A DNA stretch of 56,184 bases. Origin: a virus. The stretch spans positions 1-56,184 of IMG/VR virus record IMGVR_UViG_3300025759_000118; one strand, given 5' to 3'. This document shows, piece after piece, positions 18,810 through 25,818 of this stretch. The notes under the pieces are model-generated. The model was not told the origin of the DNA. It made no database searches and worked only from the letters and a program-made list of their open reading frames with translations. The position numbers were made by a program, and so were the translations under genes. Every line of letters starts with the position of its first letter. Positions within the stretch are counted from its first letter, which is position 1.

Positions 18810-18853
18810 TTCGGAGCTAAAAAATCTAGCTCGCAGGTGGGAGTTGTTTTGGA

Positions 18854-19201
18854 TTAGAAGTCTAAAGCTTCGCCTAGTTTTTCTATCAGCTTTTCTTCTT
18901 TGAATGGCTTGGTTCTGAAGAACCCTTTGTGTTGTGGATGCCTAGCATGGAACAACCTAGCATAGAAAGATATGTAATCATTACTAATCTTGAAGTCTCC
19001 TCCTTGAGTTTCTATCTCTCTATCCCAGCGTATCCGATTGATAATCGCCCATTGGGAATAATGTTTCCTTCCTGACTGTATCGCTCTTAGCGTGTACTCT
19101 TCAAACGCTTCCCACACTTGAGGATTTTTCTTATGCCAATCCCACCAATGTCTCTTTCGTTCTTCGAGTTCTTCCTTAAGTTGTTCCGCTAGCAGACTCA
19201 T
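18854..19201 (-). CDS. Conserved phage protein, unknown function
   Basis: A 115-residue protein, last in the - strand early run. It has a Trp-rich start (RHWWDWHKKNPQVWEAFEEY) and a basic helical middle (SGRKHYSQWAIINRIRW). The end, FYARLFHARHPQHKGFFRTK, I recognise as a phrase common in small phage proteins. The basic, aromatic composition would suit nucleic-acid binding, but no function is established that I know of. It overlaps the upstream gene by four bases. Confidence 0.6.
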   Translation of the reverse strand: MSLLAEQLKEELEERKRHWWDWHKKNPQVWEAFEEYTLRAIQSGRKHYSQWAIINRIRWDREIETQGGDFKISNDYISFYARLFHARHPQHKGFFRTKPFKEEKLIEKLGEALDF

Positions 19202-19398
19202 ATCTCTAGATAGTTTTCATCCATGAATTCTGTCTCTTCAATATCTCGCCAAGTCCTTTCGATACCATCCTCGATTGGCTTGCCTTCATTGTCTAACCCA
19301 TCCATGAGTTTATCGACAGCTTCTTCTAGAGACTTAGCTTTTACATGGTAGCATTGATAAGTCTTTTCTAGCATGATGACCTTTACTTTGTTATCCAT
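19198..19398 (-). CDS. Small early protein, unknown
   Basis: A 66-residue acidic protein with a strong ribosome-binding site (GGAGGAAACTA before ATG). A short beta-alpha start (VKVIMLEKTYQCYHVKAKSLEEAVDKLMDG) resembles small phage proteins that pair a strand with an 'A-x-x-A/V' helix. It overlaps both neighbours, so it belongs to the early operon. Confidence 0.5.
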   Translation of the reverse strand: MDNKVKVIMLEKTYQCYHVKAKSLEEAVDKLMDGLDNEGKPIEDGIERTWRDIEETEFMDENYLEI

Positions 19399-19612
19399 TA
19401 GTTTCCTCCCAAGGAAAAAGGTCTATATGGACACTTTCGACTTCAAAGTCATCTAGTTTTTCAGGCATATTACCATCGCCAATTCTTATTTTGTTGTAGT
19501 GTTCCAACCACCTTTCAGGATTGTCTGTCATACCGACAGCCTCCTTCTCTCCATAAGAATTTATATGACTAATCTTATAGGCAGTCATTTTTCTGACATT
19601 CGTACCATTCAT
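19391..19612 (-). CDS. Small early protein, unknown
   Basis: A 73-residue protein whose ATG overlaps the upstream stop. The sequence AYKISHINSYGEKEAVGMTDNPERWLEHYN suggests a small beta-alpha domain; the C-terminus is acidic. An internal ATG at residue 9 could be the real start. No family is recognised. Confidence 0.45.
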   Translation of the reverse strand: MNGTNVRKMTAYKISHINSYGEKEAVGMTDNPERWLEHYNKIRIGDGNMPEKLDDFEVESVHIDLFPWEETNG

Positions 19613-19950
19613 TTTACTGACCTACCCAACTCGTTAGTATCTTCAAAGCTAATGAAGTTTTCCATACTTATCTGAGCATCATCGCCATACTCTGTGCCAC
19701 GAAAGATAACGAATATGTCGTTGCCTTCATCGTTTCTATAGTGCATAGAACTTCCCTCAGTAGTTATATCTACCTGAGCCAAAGCTTCAATGACTTCATC
19801 CATCTCGTCATCGCCCAAAGGATTGGTGCTTTCGATGGTATAGTTTCTTAAATCGACAGTCTGTTCTACAACATCAACAGAGAAGTTATATTGTGGAATA
19901 GACTCATCGCCCTCTTTAGAGACATAAAATGTCTTTGCGTTTTCACTCAT
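19609..19950 (-). CDS. Acidic early protein, unknown
   Basis: Two ATG codons are adjacent at 19951-19953 and 19948-19950. The GGAGGTAA site spaces better to the second, giving 113 residues. The protein is strongly acidic, with a beta-rich first half (FYVSKEGDESIPQYNFSVDV) and 'DDEMDEVIEAL' in the middle. Acidic small early proteins of phages are sometimes DNA mimics, but nothing specific supports that here. Confidence 0.45.
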   Translation of the reverse strand: MSENAKTFYVSKEGDESIPQYNFSVDVVEQTVDLRNYTIESTNPLGDDEMDEVIEALAQVDITTEGSSMHYRNDEGNDIFVIFRGTEYGDDAQISMENFISFEDTNELGRSVK

Positions 19951-20287
19951 CATTTACCTCCATAAATAATTTAATAAAGTGTTCTGCATCCACTACAACG
20001 AGTGGCTTTGTTCTGTTTCTTTTGATGACTACCAAAGGTTCATACCCCTTGCAGTTCTCAGTAGCTTGCTCATAAGCCTTCCATACATTTAAGGCTTCTT
20101 GGTTCTTACATTCAATACTGTAGGGAAACACTTCTCTTGATTGCTTACCCATGATTATATCCTCGCCTTGACTACCCATAGGTCTTGACTCTAAATCCTC
20201 TTCGTCTAGTTTCAAAAACTCCACCAGTTTTTCTACAAACCATTTCTGTAAATTCCTTCCTTTTGCTTTTGCAGATTGTGGTTTCAT
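19943..20287 (-). CDS. PD-(D/E)XK nuclease, Holliday-junction-resolvase-like
   Basis: A 114-residue protein with a basic start (KAKGRNLQKWFVEKL). It then has SRPMGSQGEDI (acidic Glu42/Asp43), SIECKNQEAL (Glu59-x-Lys61) and a helix with WKAYEQA. This order of Asp, Glu-x-Lys and a Gln/Glu-bearing helix is the PD-(D/E)XK core seen in small resolvases and VRR-type nucleases. It would cut branched DNA during replication or before packaging. It overlaps the HNH gene by four bases. Its ribosome-binding site lies next to dispersed palindrome copy 3. Confidence 0.6.
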   Translation of the reverse strand: MKPQSAKAKGRNLQKWFVEKLVEFLKLDEEDLESRPMGSQGEDIIMGKQSREVFPYSIECKNQEALNVWKAYEQATENCKGYEPLVVIKRNRTKPLVVVDAEHFIKLFMEVNDE

Positions 20288-20595
20288 AAACTACTACCAG
20301 TAATATTTTCTTCTAGCAAGAGCCTGACTTGCTCTAACAATTCTTCTTCAGTTCCATAAGCTTCTTCAAATCTTTTCTTGTTGGGATGTCTGCTTATTGG
20401 TGGATTGTGACTGCCATTCCTATGATGGATTGCACATAAAGGCAAGACTTTCATATGACTTCTCTCGCCATCTATGATGTGATGTATTTCTGCTGGTGTA
20501 TTTGGATACCCATTATTGAGGCACACTATACAACCCAACGCTCTTACTCTGTCCATATGTTTCTGTTCTTCCTTAGTAGGTGTCTTGCCCTTCAT
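20284..20595 (-). CDS. HNH-superfamily nuclease, Ref-like
   Basis: A 103-residue protein with Cys22-x-x-Cys25, then AEIHHIIDGERSHMKVLPLC with His38/His39 and Cys54, then IHHRN and a late His70 followed by FEEAYGTEEELLEQV. This Cys/His layout with a conserved 'YGT-E-LL' ending matches Ref/NinX-type HNH proteins, which act in phage recombination. Its last codons are formed by dispersed palindrome copy 3 (…ENITGSSL). No clear ribosome-binding site precedes the ATG. Confidence 0.65.
   Translation of the reverse strand: MKGKTPTKEEQKHMDRVRALGCIVCLNNGYPNTPAEIHHIIDGERSHMKVLPLCAIHHRNGSHNPPISRHPNKKRFEEAYGTEEELLEQVRLLLEENITGSSL
20287..20310. repeat. Dispersed palindrome, copy 3
   Basis: The right half, AGTAATATTTTC, is perfect; the left half matches at 9 of 12. 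It forms the 3' end of the HNH gene, where it encodes Glu-Asn-Ile-Thr-Gly, and overlaps the upstream side of the nuclease gene start. Confidence 0.6.
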
Positions 20596-20637
20596 GTGTT
20601 ATGACTAGGTATGATGTTAGCAAAGTACCAATTAAAT

Positions 20638-20979
20638 CTAAGCACCATACCTAGCTTGTTCTCTCCTCTGAGAAACTTCTCTTGTTCGCCAAACTTCATA
20701 GCCAACCTCAAGACTCTTCAGCTTTACTCGTATAGCTTCTAGAGTTCCCTTGGCTACCCCAACTTTTATCCTAGCATCTTTCAATTCTTCCGATGCTTCG
20801 GCATAAGTCTCCTGACCGCTATTGGTTTTGATACCACTATCCAAAGCTTTCAGCTTCAACACAGCTTGCAACTGCTTGACCTCCGCTTCTTTCGTGTGTA
20901 CTTGAACCATCGCATCTTCGATTAGAGGTGCTAACTTTCTAATCATGTGTTGCCAGTTTTCAATTACTTCTTCACTCAT
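20638..20979 (-). CDS. Coiled-coil early protein, unknown
   Basis: A 113-residue, almost fully helical protein with heptad-like spacing (VHTKEAEVKQLQAVLKLKALD and KVGVAKGTLEAIRVKLKSL), ending in a basic tail (WRTREVSQRREQARYGA). Small phage coiled-coil proteins of this sort occur beside recombination genes. The palindrome at 20982-21005 lies directly upstream of its ATG, where an operator would sit. Confidence 0.5.
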   Translation of the reverse strand: MSEEVIENWQHMIRKLAPLIEDAMVQVHTKEAEVKQLQAVLKLKALDSGIKTNSGQETYAEASEELKDARIKVGVAKGTLEAIRVKLKSLEVGYEVWRTREVSQRREQARYGA

Positions 20980-20981
20980 GA

Positions 20982-21005
20982 CAAAATATTACCAATCATA
21001 ATTTC
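20982..21005. repeat. Dispersed palindrome, copy 4
   Basis: The left half matches GAAAATATTACC at 11 of 12 and the right half at 9 of 12. It overlaps the end of the 20996-21268 gene and lies just upstream of the next - strand start codon. Confidence 0.6.
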
Positions 21006-21268
21006 TGCGTGAAAACATCTGCGTTGTCAGATTTGATAGCTTGATATTTGTCAGCGTTTTCTTCGATGACTTCTGCATCTTCTATCTCGTCTCTCATGGC
21101 TGGTGTGCAGACACAAACCAAATCAACTCCTTCGCTATAGACAACCTCCCAATCTTCATTGTCAGCTAAGTCTACTTTTCTTTTAGCATCTTCAAGATTG
21201 TCAGCTTCAACTGTTATCTCTTCAACCCTATTGATAGATAACTCAAATGTGTAAAGTCCTCTGCTCAT
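20996..21268 (-). CDS. Small early protein, unknown
   Basis: A 90-residue acidic protein with a ribosome-binding site (GGAGTAGAAGA). It has a strand-helix unit, FELSINRVEEITVEADNLEDAKRKV, similar in style to the 19198-19398 protein, suggesting a repeated small-domain family in this operon. Three Asp/Glu-rich stretches follow. No enzyme motif is seen. Confidence 0.5.
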   Translation of the reverse strand: MSRGLYTFELSINRVEEITVEADNLEDAKRKVDLADNEDWEVVYSEGVDLVCVCTPAMRDEIEDAEVIEENADKYQAIKSDNADVFTQKL

Positions 21269-21543
21269 TCTTCTACTCCCATTGTTGCTCTGCCCTCAAG
21301 CAATTCTCCTATCTCACATTCAAAGTCTTGAAGTTCTCTGATAGTCCTTTGCTTAAGTGCATCCATCATGTTCTTGATTGCCGAGTAGCTAGGCTCTTCT
21401 TTCTTCTCTAGTTCATTGAATACAGTTTCTAAAACCTCATGAACCTCAAATTCAAATCTCCTTTCTACTATCCCATATACCCTATCGAATATCTTATGGT
21501 AGCCATCGTATGATGGTAGATTACTTCTCTGTTTCTGTGCCAT
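21265..21543 (-). CDS. Small helical early protein, unknown
   Basis: The start is the ATG at 21543, seven bases after GGAGGT; an upstream TTG at 21555 is less likely. The 92-residue product is helical and charged (IFDRVYGIVERRFEFEVHEVLETVFNEL is one continuous helix region with alternating Val/Phe). It overlaps the next gene by ATGA. No function is recognised. Confidence 0.5.
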   Translation of the reverse strand: MAQKQRSNLPSYDGYHKIFDRVYGIVERRFEFEVHEVLETVFNELEKKEEPSYSAIKNMMDALKQRTIRELQDFECEIGELLEGRATMGVEE

Positions 21544-21736
21544 CTGCACCTCCAAAAAAATTAGTTAAGTCTTTCTTTTCAAGAATTCTATTCCCATAGA
21601 GTTCTGTGAAAATCCTTTTGCCTATAGGAAAAGGATGAGGCTCTTGGTTATATGCCCTCCTTTCCCTAGAGTTTTCGTTGTACCAAAGCTTGAAGTTCTC
21701 TTCAAAACCTATCTTGCTGTCATACTCAAATTCCAT
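21521..21736 (-). CDS. Small early protein, unknown
   Basis: A 71-residue protein rich in aromatic and charged residues (FEENFKLWYNENSRERRAY). It overlaps the downstream gene by 23 bases and is separated from the SSB-like gene by five. No motif is recognised. Confidence 0.45.
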   Translation of the reverse strand: MEFEYDSKIGFEENFKLWYNENSRERRAYNQEPHPFPIGKRIFTELYGNRILEKKDLTNFFGGADGTETEK

Positions 21737-21741
21737 AACAA

Positions 21742-22062
21742 CTAGAATGGCACATCAATATCTTCCAAGACTGGATGAGTTCGCTTCTCCTCTTCAGGCT
21801 TAGGCTCTTCAGCTTTAGTCTCAGTATTTTGTTTCATAGGAATATCAAGACGAGCATACTTGTAATCGTTGCCATTCTTACTAGTCCTATCCCAAAGAGC
21901 AACTCTGAGTTCTGCTGGTTCTCCAGTCTTAACTTTCTCTACCAACTCTTTCAGAGTATCTCTGTGTATCTCAATCTTCCCAGTCCAATCAGGCTGTTTA
22001 TCAGTCTTTTTGTAATTGTTCTGATAGATTGCACCATCGCTTTGCGGTCTTTCGTCTGCCAT
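21742..22062 (-). CDS. Putative single-stranded DNA-binding protein
   Basis: A 106-residue protein with a strong GGAGGGTTAAT ribosome-binding site. The N-terminal part (GAIYQNNYKKTDKQPDWTGKIEI, then AELRVALWDRTSKNGNDYKYARLDI) looks like a small beta-barrel. A Glu/Lys/Pro linker follows, and the extreme C-terminus is EDIDVPF, close to the DDDIPF tip of bacterial SSB that recruits partner proteins. Its place directly behind the annealing protein gene supports a recombination or replication role. The fold is not proven. Confidence 0.55.
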   Translation of the reverse strand: MADERPQSDGAIYQNNYKKTDKQPDWTGKIEIHRDTLKELVEKVKTGEPAELRVALWDRTSKNGNDYKYARLDIPMKQNTETKAEEPKPEEEKRTHPVLEDIDVPF

Positions 22063-22063
22063 A

Positions 22064-22744
22064 TTAACCCTCCTTTTTAGTTAGTTCTTCGGCTTTCTCT
22101 GTGAACAGCGTATCTAACTTTTCCTTATGGTCAGGAAACTTCTCGCCCAATACTGCGATGTGCTTTGCATTAGACTTGTAGTTCCCTCTAAGTTCTTCGG
22201 TAGTATCAAAGGCTGTGATAATCAAAGACATTCCCTCAACGAAAGCTTCCGCCCAAGCTTCATCATAAGCTGGCTCTTCTTCTTTCTGAGGCTGTTCTTC
22301 TTTCATCTTGACAACCTTCTTAGCTGTTTTCTTTTTAACTTCCTCAGACTTCTTGTCCTTGCTTTCGTCAGGCAAGTCATCCGAGAAACCCATGTACAAT
22401 GATATACCCAATCCGAACATGGCAATCGCCTTCGTAAAACATCTCTGCTTATTGTCGTTGATTTGCCTACTATCAGGATTGATTATGCTATTGTTCTTGT
22501 AGTCCATAACTGGCAAGGTAGCAGAACGACTGCACTCGCCAATGGTTATCGTGACAGCAACTTCTAAAGTGCCATCCTCAAATTTCTTCGGCTCATGATA
22601 CAGATACTTAGCATCAGGATAATTCTGACAGAGCAAGTACCATGCTCTACTCCATGAAAGGTAAGACAAGTTCATCTTCTCTTCTACATATTCTGAGACA
22701 TCTACCTGAGATAGTGTCTCCCATATTTCTTTATAGTCAGACAT
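22064..22744 (-). CDS. Sak3-like single-strand annealing protein (DUF1071-type)
   Basis: I place the start at 22744, nine bases after GGAGG; an ATG at 22774 would add ten residues. The 226-residue product carries the DUF1071/Sak3 phrase 'VEEKMNLSYLSWSRAWYLLCQNYPDAKY', here split across residues 19-47. Then comes SATLPVMDYKNNSI and a Lys-rich linker before a helical C-terminus. Sak3-type proteins anneal complementary strands in phage recombination. The exonuclease at 23116-24006 and the SSB-like protein complete the usual trio. Confidence 0.65.
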   Translation of the reverse strand: MSDYKEIWETLSQVDVSEYVEEKMNLSYLSWSRAWYLLCQNYPDAKYLYHEPKKFEDGTLEVAVTITIGECSRSATLPVMDYKNNSIINPDSRQINDNKQRCFTKAIAMFGLGISLYMGFSDDLPDESKDKKSEEVKKKTAKKVVKMKEEQPQKEEEPAYDEAWAEAFVEGMSLIITAFDTTEELRGNYKSNAKHIAVLGEKFPDHKEKLDTLFTEKAEELTKKEG

Positions 22745-23123
22745 TTGCACTCGCCTCCATCTCCATCTGTTCATTCCAGTATGCCTCTAGGTCAGGCAAC
22801 TGTCCTCGTATAATGTCATCAAGGTCGTAGCAATAAGCAACTCCATGCTTCTGCATAACCTTAGCTTCAGACTTCTTGAGTTTCCTAACCTCTTCGATTC
22901 TGATAAGTCTGTTTCCATCTGTGTACCAGTTCTGATTGTCAGCATCCTGACAACTTGAGTAGTTCCAAGAAAGATAACATTGCTCAGTCACATCATCCTC
23001 AGCTTTGGGATGTTCTCCCCATTTGTATTTACTAGATACCATTGCTTTATCATGGTATTCGTGAAAACCATCACGACAAGTCGTGGTGATTAGGTAAATA
23101 TTACCAGTTATATTTTCATCCAT
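22737..23123 (-). CDS. Early protein, unknown, N-terminus encoded by palindrome
   Basis: A 128-residue protein with a strong GGAGGTAGCCG ribosome-binding site. Its first residues, MDENITGNIYLI, are encoded by dispersed palindrome copy 5, so the repeat is part of the coding sequence. The rest contains TTTCRDGFHEYHDKAMVSS, several Trp and Cys residues and an acidic C-terminus. It lies between the exonuclease and annealing genes and may assist them. The family is not recognised. Confidence 0.5.
   Translation of the reverse strand: MDENITGNIYLITTTCRDGFHEYHDKAMVSSKYKWGEHPKAEDDVTEQCYLSWNYSSCQDADNQNWYTDGNRLIRIEEVRKLKKSEAKVMQKHGVAYCYDLDDIIRGQLPDLEAYWNEQMEMEASANV
23094..23117. repeat. Dispersed palindrome, copy 5
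   Basis: The two halves match the consensus at 11 of 12 each. It lies in frame at codons 3-10 of the - strand gene 22737-23123, encoding Glu-Asn-Ile-Thr-Gly-Asn-Ile. Confidence 0.65.
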
Positions 23124-24006
23124 CGGCTACCTCCATAGCATATTGATTACAAAACTGTGAGACATTGCAGTAGTCTTTGCACTTACGACTCTCGCCTTTG
23201 ACAAAGTCTACATACAAATCTTTATCGTTTTGTTCGTTAATAAAATCGTTCACTTCCTCCTCAGTATTCAGAACACGAATTGCTCGTACTCTGTTTTTCT
23301 TTAATACTCTGTAAGAGTCAGCTTGTTTCCATCGTTCCTCGTCAGTACACAAGGGCAAGTCCTTACTTATAAGATAGTCAGCATCTGCCTCTTGATGTGC
23401 CTTGACTCTAGACACAATGAATTCTTCTTGCTCTTCTTCAGTCCAAAGCTTGATAGGTATTACTGATACCTGAGCATCAGGATAATCCCCACCGCTTCTC
23501 TGCTTCTGCCTCTCAGACCAATCTCTATTGATGGTTATAATCTCCAACTTCTCAACATCCTTGTTGTGATTCTTCTTGTATAACCAAGCATAACAATTCA
23601 ACTGTTGTTCCCATTCAATCTTCCCTTCCTTCAGAGCGTGCATCACAGTCCATGAGGAAGTGACCTTCAAATCTCTGAGAGCAGAGTCCTTCAATGACAT
23701 CGAGTCAAATTGTCCTGAGATAGTCCAGCCTCGCACATTCCAGTACAAGCGTTCTTCGGTTATCGTTCCTTCGTGACCGATGTTGGCTTGTTCCATAATG
23801 TAGTGCGAAGCTGTTCCTAATATCTTCCATATCTCGTCTGATACATCGACAACTAATTCGTTGTGATGTTCTCTCGCCAAGATATTAGGTCGAGGTGCAG
23901 AGAGTAATCCAGTCACACTTATCGAAGCCTCGCCCTTAGAGTATGTGTCTTGCTGGACAGCACGAACAATCTCTTCAGGCAAGTTATTCTTATTAGTGTA
24001 CTTCAT
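23116..24006 (-). CDS. Cas4/RecB-type PD-(D/E)XK exonuclease
   Basis: This 296-residue protein starts at the ATG 24006, overlapping the upstream stop as TGATG. Motifs in order are GTASH (His68), GQFD (Asp101), RDLK (Asp112-x-Lys114) and a QQLNCYAW helix. Four Cys in the C-terminal 80 residues (LPLC, KCKDYC, QFC) resemble the iron-sulphur cluster ligands of Cas4 and AddB-like nucleases. It would resect DNA ends for the annealing protein encoded two genes later. Confidence 0.7.
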   Translation of the reverse strand: MKYTNKNNLPEEIVRAVQQDTYSKGEASISVTGLLSAPRPNILAREHHNELVVDVSDEIWKILGTASHYIMEQANIGHEGTITEERLYWNVRGWTISGQFDSMSLKDSALRDLKVTSSWTVMHALKEGKIEWEQQLNCYAWLYKKNHNKDVEKLEIITINRDWSERQKQRSGGDYPDAQVSVIPIKLWTEEEQEEFIVSRVKAHQEADADYLISKDLPLCTDEERWKQADSYRVLKKNRVRAIRVLNTEEEVNDFINEQNDKDLYVDFVKGESRKCKDYCNVSQFCNQYAMEVADG

Positions 24007-24317
24007 CAATCTTGTGGTAAAGAAAAAAATCTTCTAATCGCTTCCGCCCAATAAGTCCAAGTAGAAGGAGAATACTTTACACCGAACCATCTGAGGTTGA
24101 AGTCTGCCCTCAACTCTGCTCGCTTGGTTTCAAGTCTTTCTATCCTTCTCCTTAGCCTATCGGTTTCCTTAACTATCTCCTTGACCTTATCGTCAAGAGC
24201 ATAAAAGTCCTCAGCAAATATAGGTCTGTGCTTCTTGCGAATCTTTTGAATGACCTTGATGCAACGAGTGACTTGTCTTTCGCCCAAGTCATCAAAAAAT
24301 TTTTCGCTATATCCCAT
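24006..24317 (-). CDS. Basic helical early protein, unknown
   Basis: The ATG at 24317 follows GGAGTTGAGTG and overlaps the upstream stop. The 103-residue product has a long basic coiled-coil segment (VKETDRLRRRIERLETKRAEL) and ends with aromatic residues (TYWAEAIRRFF). It may bind nucleic acid or act as an adaptor to the exonuclease that follows. The family is not recognised. Confidence 0.45.
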   Translation of the reverse strand: MGYSEKFFDDLGERQVTRCIKVIQKIRKKHRPIFAEDFYALDDKVKEIVKETDRLRRRIERLETKRAELRADFNLRWFGVKYSPSTWTYWAEAIRRFFSLPQD

Positions 24318-25135
24318 CACTCAACTCCAAAGTCTTTCTTCTCTATAGGAGTGCCAAGCTGTACAACTGCTTTAGCTATCCTAGTCACAACTCCAGCCAA
24401 GCTTAGAGTAGAACCCATGTTTCTTGTAGTGCTGTGCGAGTATCTTCTTAAATCTCTGAGACTTATATTGCCATCCCTGAACCTATCAAGAGTTTGCTGG
24501 TGTGCAATCTTGCTAGCAGAGTTCTTAAACCTAGTGTGGCAGTTAGTCATTCTGTCAGGATGACCCTTCAAGAATTGACCTATGACATGAAGGTCATGGT
24601 AAGTACAGAACGCTATCGATTTGCAATCGAAAGTCAAAACAACTTCTGCATCCTTTTCTTCGGATTGCTCTTGCTTCTCAACAGCCTTGGATTTCTTGAC
24701 CTCTGCATCTGCGAAGGCTTTCGACATGGCTGTGTCTCGATGGTTGTTTGTAATATTATAAACTGTGACTGGTCTAGATTTCTTCTCAGCCTCAGCATTG
24801 ATAACTTCTTTTACATTATCAACCTTCGATGTACTCAAGAGTTTCTCTGAGAGAATGTCTATCGTGCCATCTGCATACTTGAGTCTATGTACTTTGATGA
24901 CTTCTAAAGATGCCTCGCCTTTAAATCTAAACTGTCTGTGATTAGTCAGGTCAGATAGCTGGACAGCCATAGTGTCAGTAGTGCCTACCTTACCAATGAT
25001 AGCTACTCCTACTTCATAGTCTCTGATTTTATTTACAGTAATGTCCAATACTTCGTATAGTCCACCACCACCATTGCGGTCTGTCTCATTTACTTTCTGA
25101 AACATCTGACCATTTTTGATTTGATTTGTTTCCAA
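24317..25135 (-). CDS. Early protein of unknown function, probable TTG start
   Basis: The best start is TTG at 25135, preceded by AAGGGAGG six bases away; a GTG at 25183 would overlap the upstream gene and lacks a good site. The 272-residue protein has a beta-rich N-terminal half with GGGGLYEVLDITVNKI. A charged middle (AEVKKSKAVEKQEQSEEKD) precedes a helical half with CTYHDLHVIGQFLKGHPDR and many Arg. It belongs to the recombination operon, and single-strand binding is possible but unsupported. Confidence 0.5.
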   Translation of the reverse strand: METNQIKNGQMFQKVNETDRNGGGGLYEVLDITVNKIRDYEVGVAIIGKVGTTDTMAVQLSDLTNHRQFRFKGEASLEVIKVHRLKYADGTIDILSEKLLSTSKVDNVKEVINAEAEKKSRPVTVYNITNNHRDTAMSKAFADAEVKKSKAVEKQEQSEEKDAEVVLTFDCKSIAFCTYHDLHVIGQFLKGHPDRMTNCHTRFKNSASKIAHQQTLDRFRDGNISLRDLRRYSHSTTRNMGSTLSLAGVVTRIAKAVVQLGTPIEKKDFGVE

Positions 25136-25154
25136 TTCTGCCTCCCTTATAAAG

Positions 25155-25406
25155 TTAGTTAGTTCGCCATATACCAACACCACCTTTCATCTTAATAACA
25201 GAGAACGACATATCAAGTCGCACAGATTTAAATCTATGAACAGCGTTTCTTATTATCTTGATTTCCTTATCAATCTTAGACTTACTAATCTTGATAAAGA
25301 TATGGTCTCCCTTGTCCATCTCGACAAGAGGCAAGTCGTACTTGATAGGTTTCCCTCTCACATTACGCTCAGGCATTGGCACATCTTTTTCAATTTCGTA
25401 TTTCAT
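25155..25406 (-). CDS. Small conserved early protein, first gene of the leftward operon
   Basis: I use the ATG at 25406 (MKYEIEKDVPMPERN); upstream codons would run into the promoter region. This 83-residue protein has LPLVEMDKGDHIFIKI and a C-terminal 'VGIWRTN'. The pattern is of a small beta-alpha protein common in phages, where it usually follows an early promoter. It is basic in the middle (SKIDKEIKIIRNAVHRFKS), consistent with nucleic-acid binding, but function is unknown. Confidence 0.55.
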   Translation of the reverse strand: MKYEIEKDVPMPERNVRGKPIKYDLPLVEMDKGDHIFIKISKSKIDKEIKIIRNAVHRFKSVRLDMSFSVIKMKGGVGIWRTN

Positions 25407-25507
25407 AGTAGTTAATGTGTATATAATATGTACATACTGTACCACAAAAATGAGAAAGCGGTTCACTAAATTTGAAAAAAATTAAAAAAAAATTTATACT
25501 GCCTCTC
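25407..25507. promoter_or_regulatory. Divergent promoter region between leftward and rightward early genes
   Basis: This 101-base AT-rich gap separates the first leftward gene from the rightward replication genes. It contains TATAAT on the + strand at 25422-25427, with TATTATAT on the - strand over the same bases. An inverted repeat GTACA-TAC-TGTAC at 25430-25442 could bind a dimeric regulator. The -35 boxes are not convincing. Confidence 0.4.
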
Positions 25508-25759
25508 ATGGATTTTGGTAAGCATCTCGATAAGAAAATTTTGCAACAAGCAATACGAGACCTCGCTTCCAAAAACCTAGACATTTCCACAGAAGCCATT
25601 GAGTATTTCCAGTCAGAGTCTTTTAAGAATCTCTGCATGAGATATGAAATAAATTCTAGGAATGTCTTGGAGGCTGTTAAGAACCTTTATGATTATCCGC
25701 TTGTGTCTAGAAAAAAACTTGCGAATGAAATAAATCGCATGGTAGATAGTAAGTGGTAG
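25508..25759 (+). CDS. Small helical early protein upstream of primase-helicase
   Basis: I use the ATG at 25508; a TTG at 25472 would add a Lys-rich extension. The 83-residue product is helical (DFGKHLDKKILQQAIRDL, then SFKNLCMRYEINSRNVLEAV), ending in a basic segment. The spacing of helices could be a winged or simple helix-turn-helix, and its place beside the divergent promoter makes a regulator possible. No ribosome-binding site is clear for either start. Confidence 0.45.
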   Translation: MDFGKHLDKKILQQAIRDLASKNLDISTEAIEYFQSESFKNLCMRYEINSRNVLEAVKNLYDYPLVSRKKLANEINRMVDSKW

Positions 25760-25807
25760 TAGGTACTTAGTAAGTATTTAAGTAAGTATATACATAGTAA
25801 GTATATA
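25747..25807. repeat. Tandem AGTAAGT repeats upstream of primase-helicase
   Basis: Four copies of TAGTAAGT or TAAGTAAGT occur at 25747, 25768, 25779 and 25795, the last two extended to GTATATA. They begin in the last codons of the previous gene and fill the gap before the primase-helicase. They could be regulator sites or origin iterons. Confidence 0.5.
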
Positions 25808-25818
25808 GGAGAGTGAGA

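Larger units (their letters stand above)
18672..18853. other. Convergent intergenic region with two copies of a structured element
   Basis: This 182-base gap lies between the end of the + strand virion genes and the end of the - strand early genes. It holds two related blocks of about 52 bases, at 18701-18752 and 18791-18843. Each begins with GAC(C/T)(A/G)GTAATATTTTCT, continues with a small hairpin around an AAAAATCT loop, and ends GCAGGTG. I see no hairpin followed by a T-run, so no standard terminator is evident for either direction. Confidence 0.5.

Noticed and set aside
18672-18853. A hammerhead at the convergent region, suggested by GAAAC words
   Set aside because: No CUGAUGA-type box or NUH triplet with matching helices is found on either strand.
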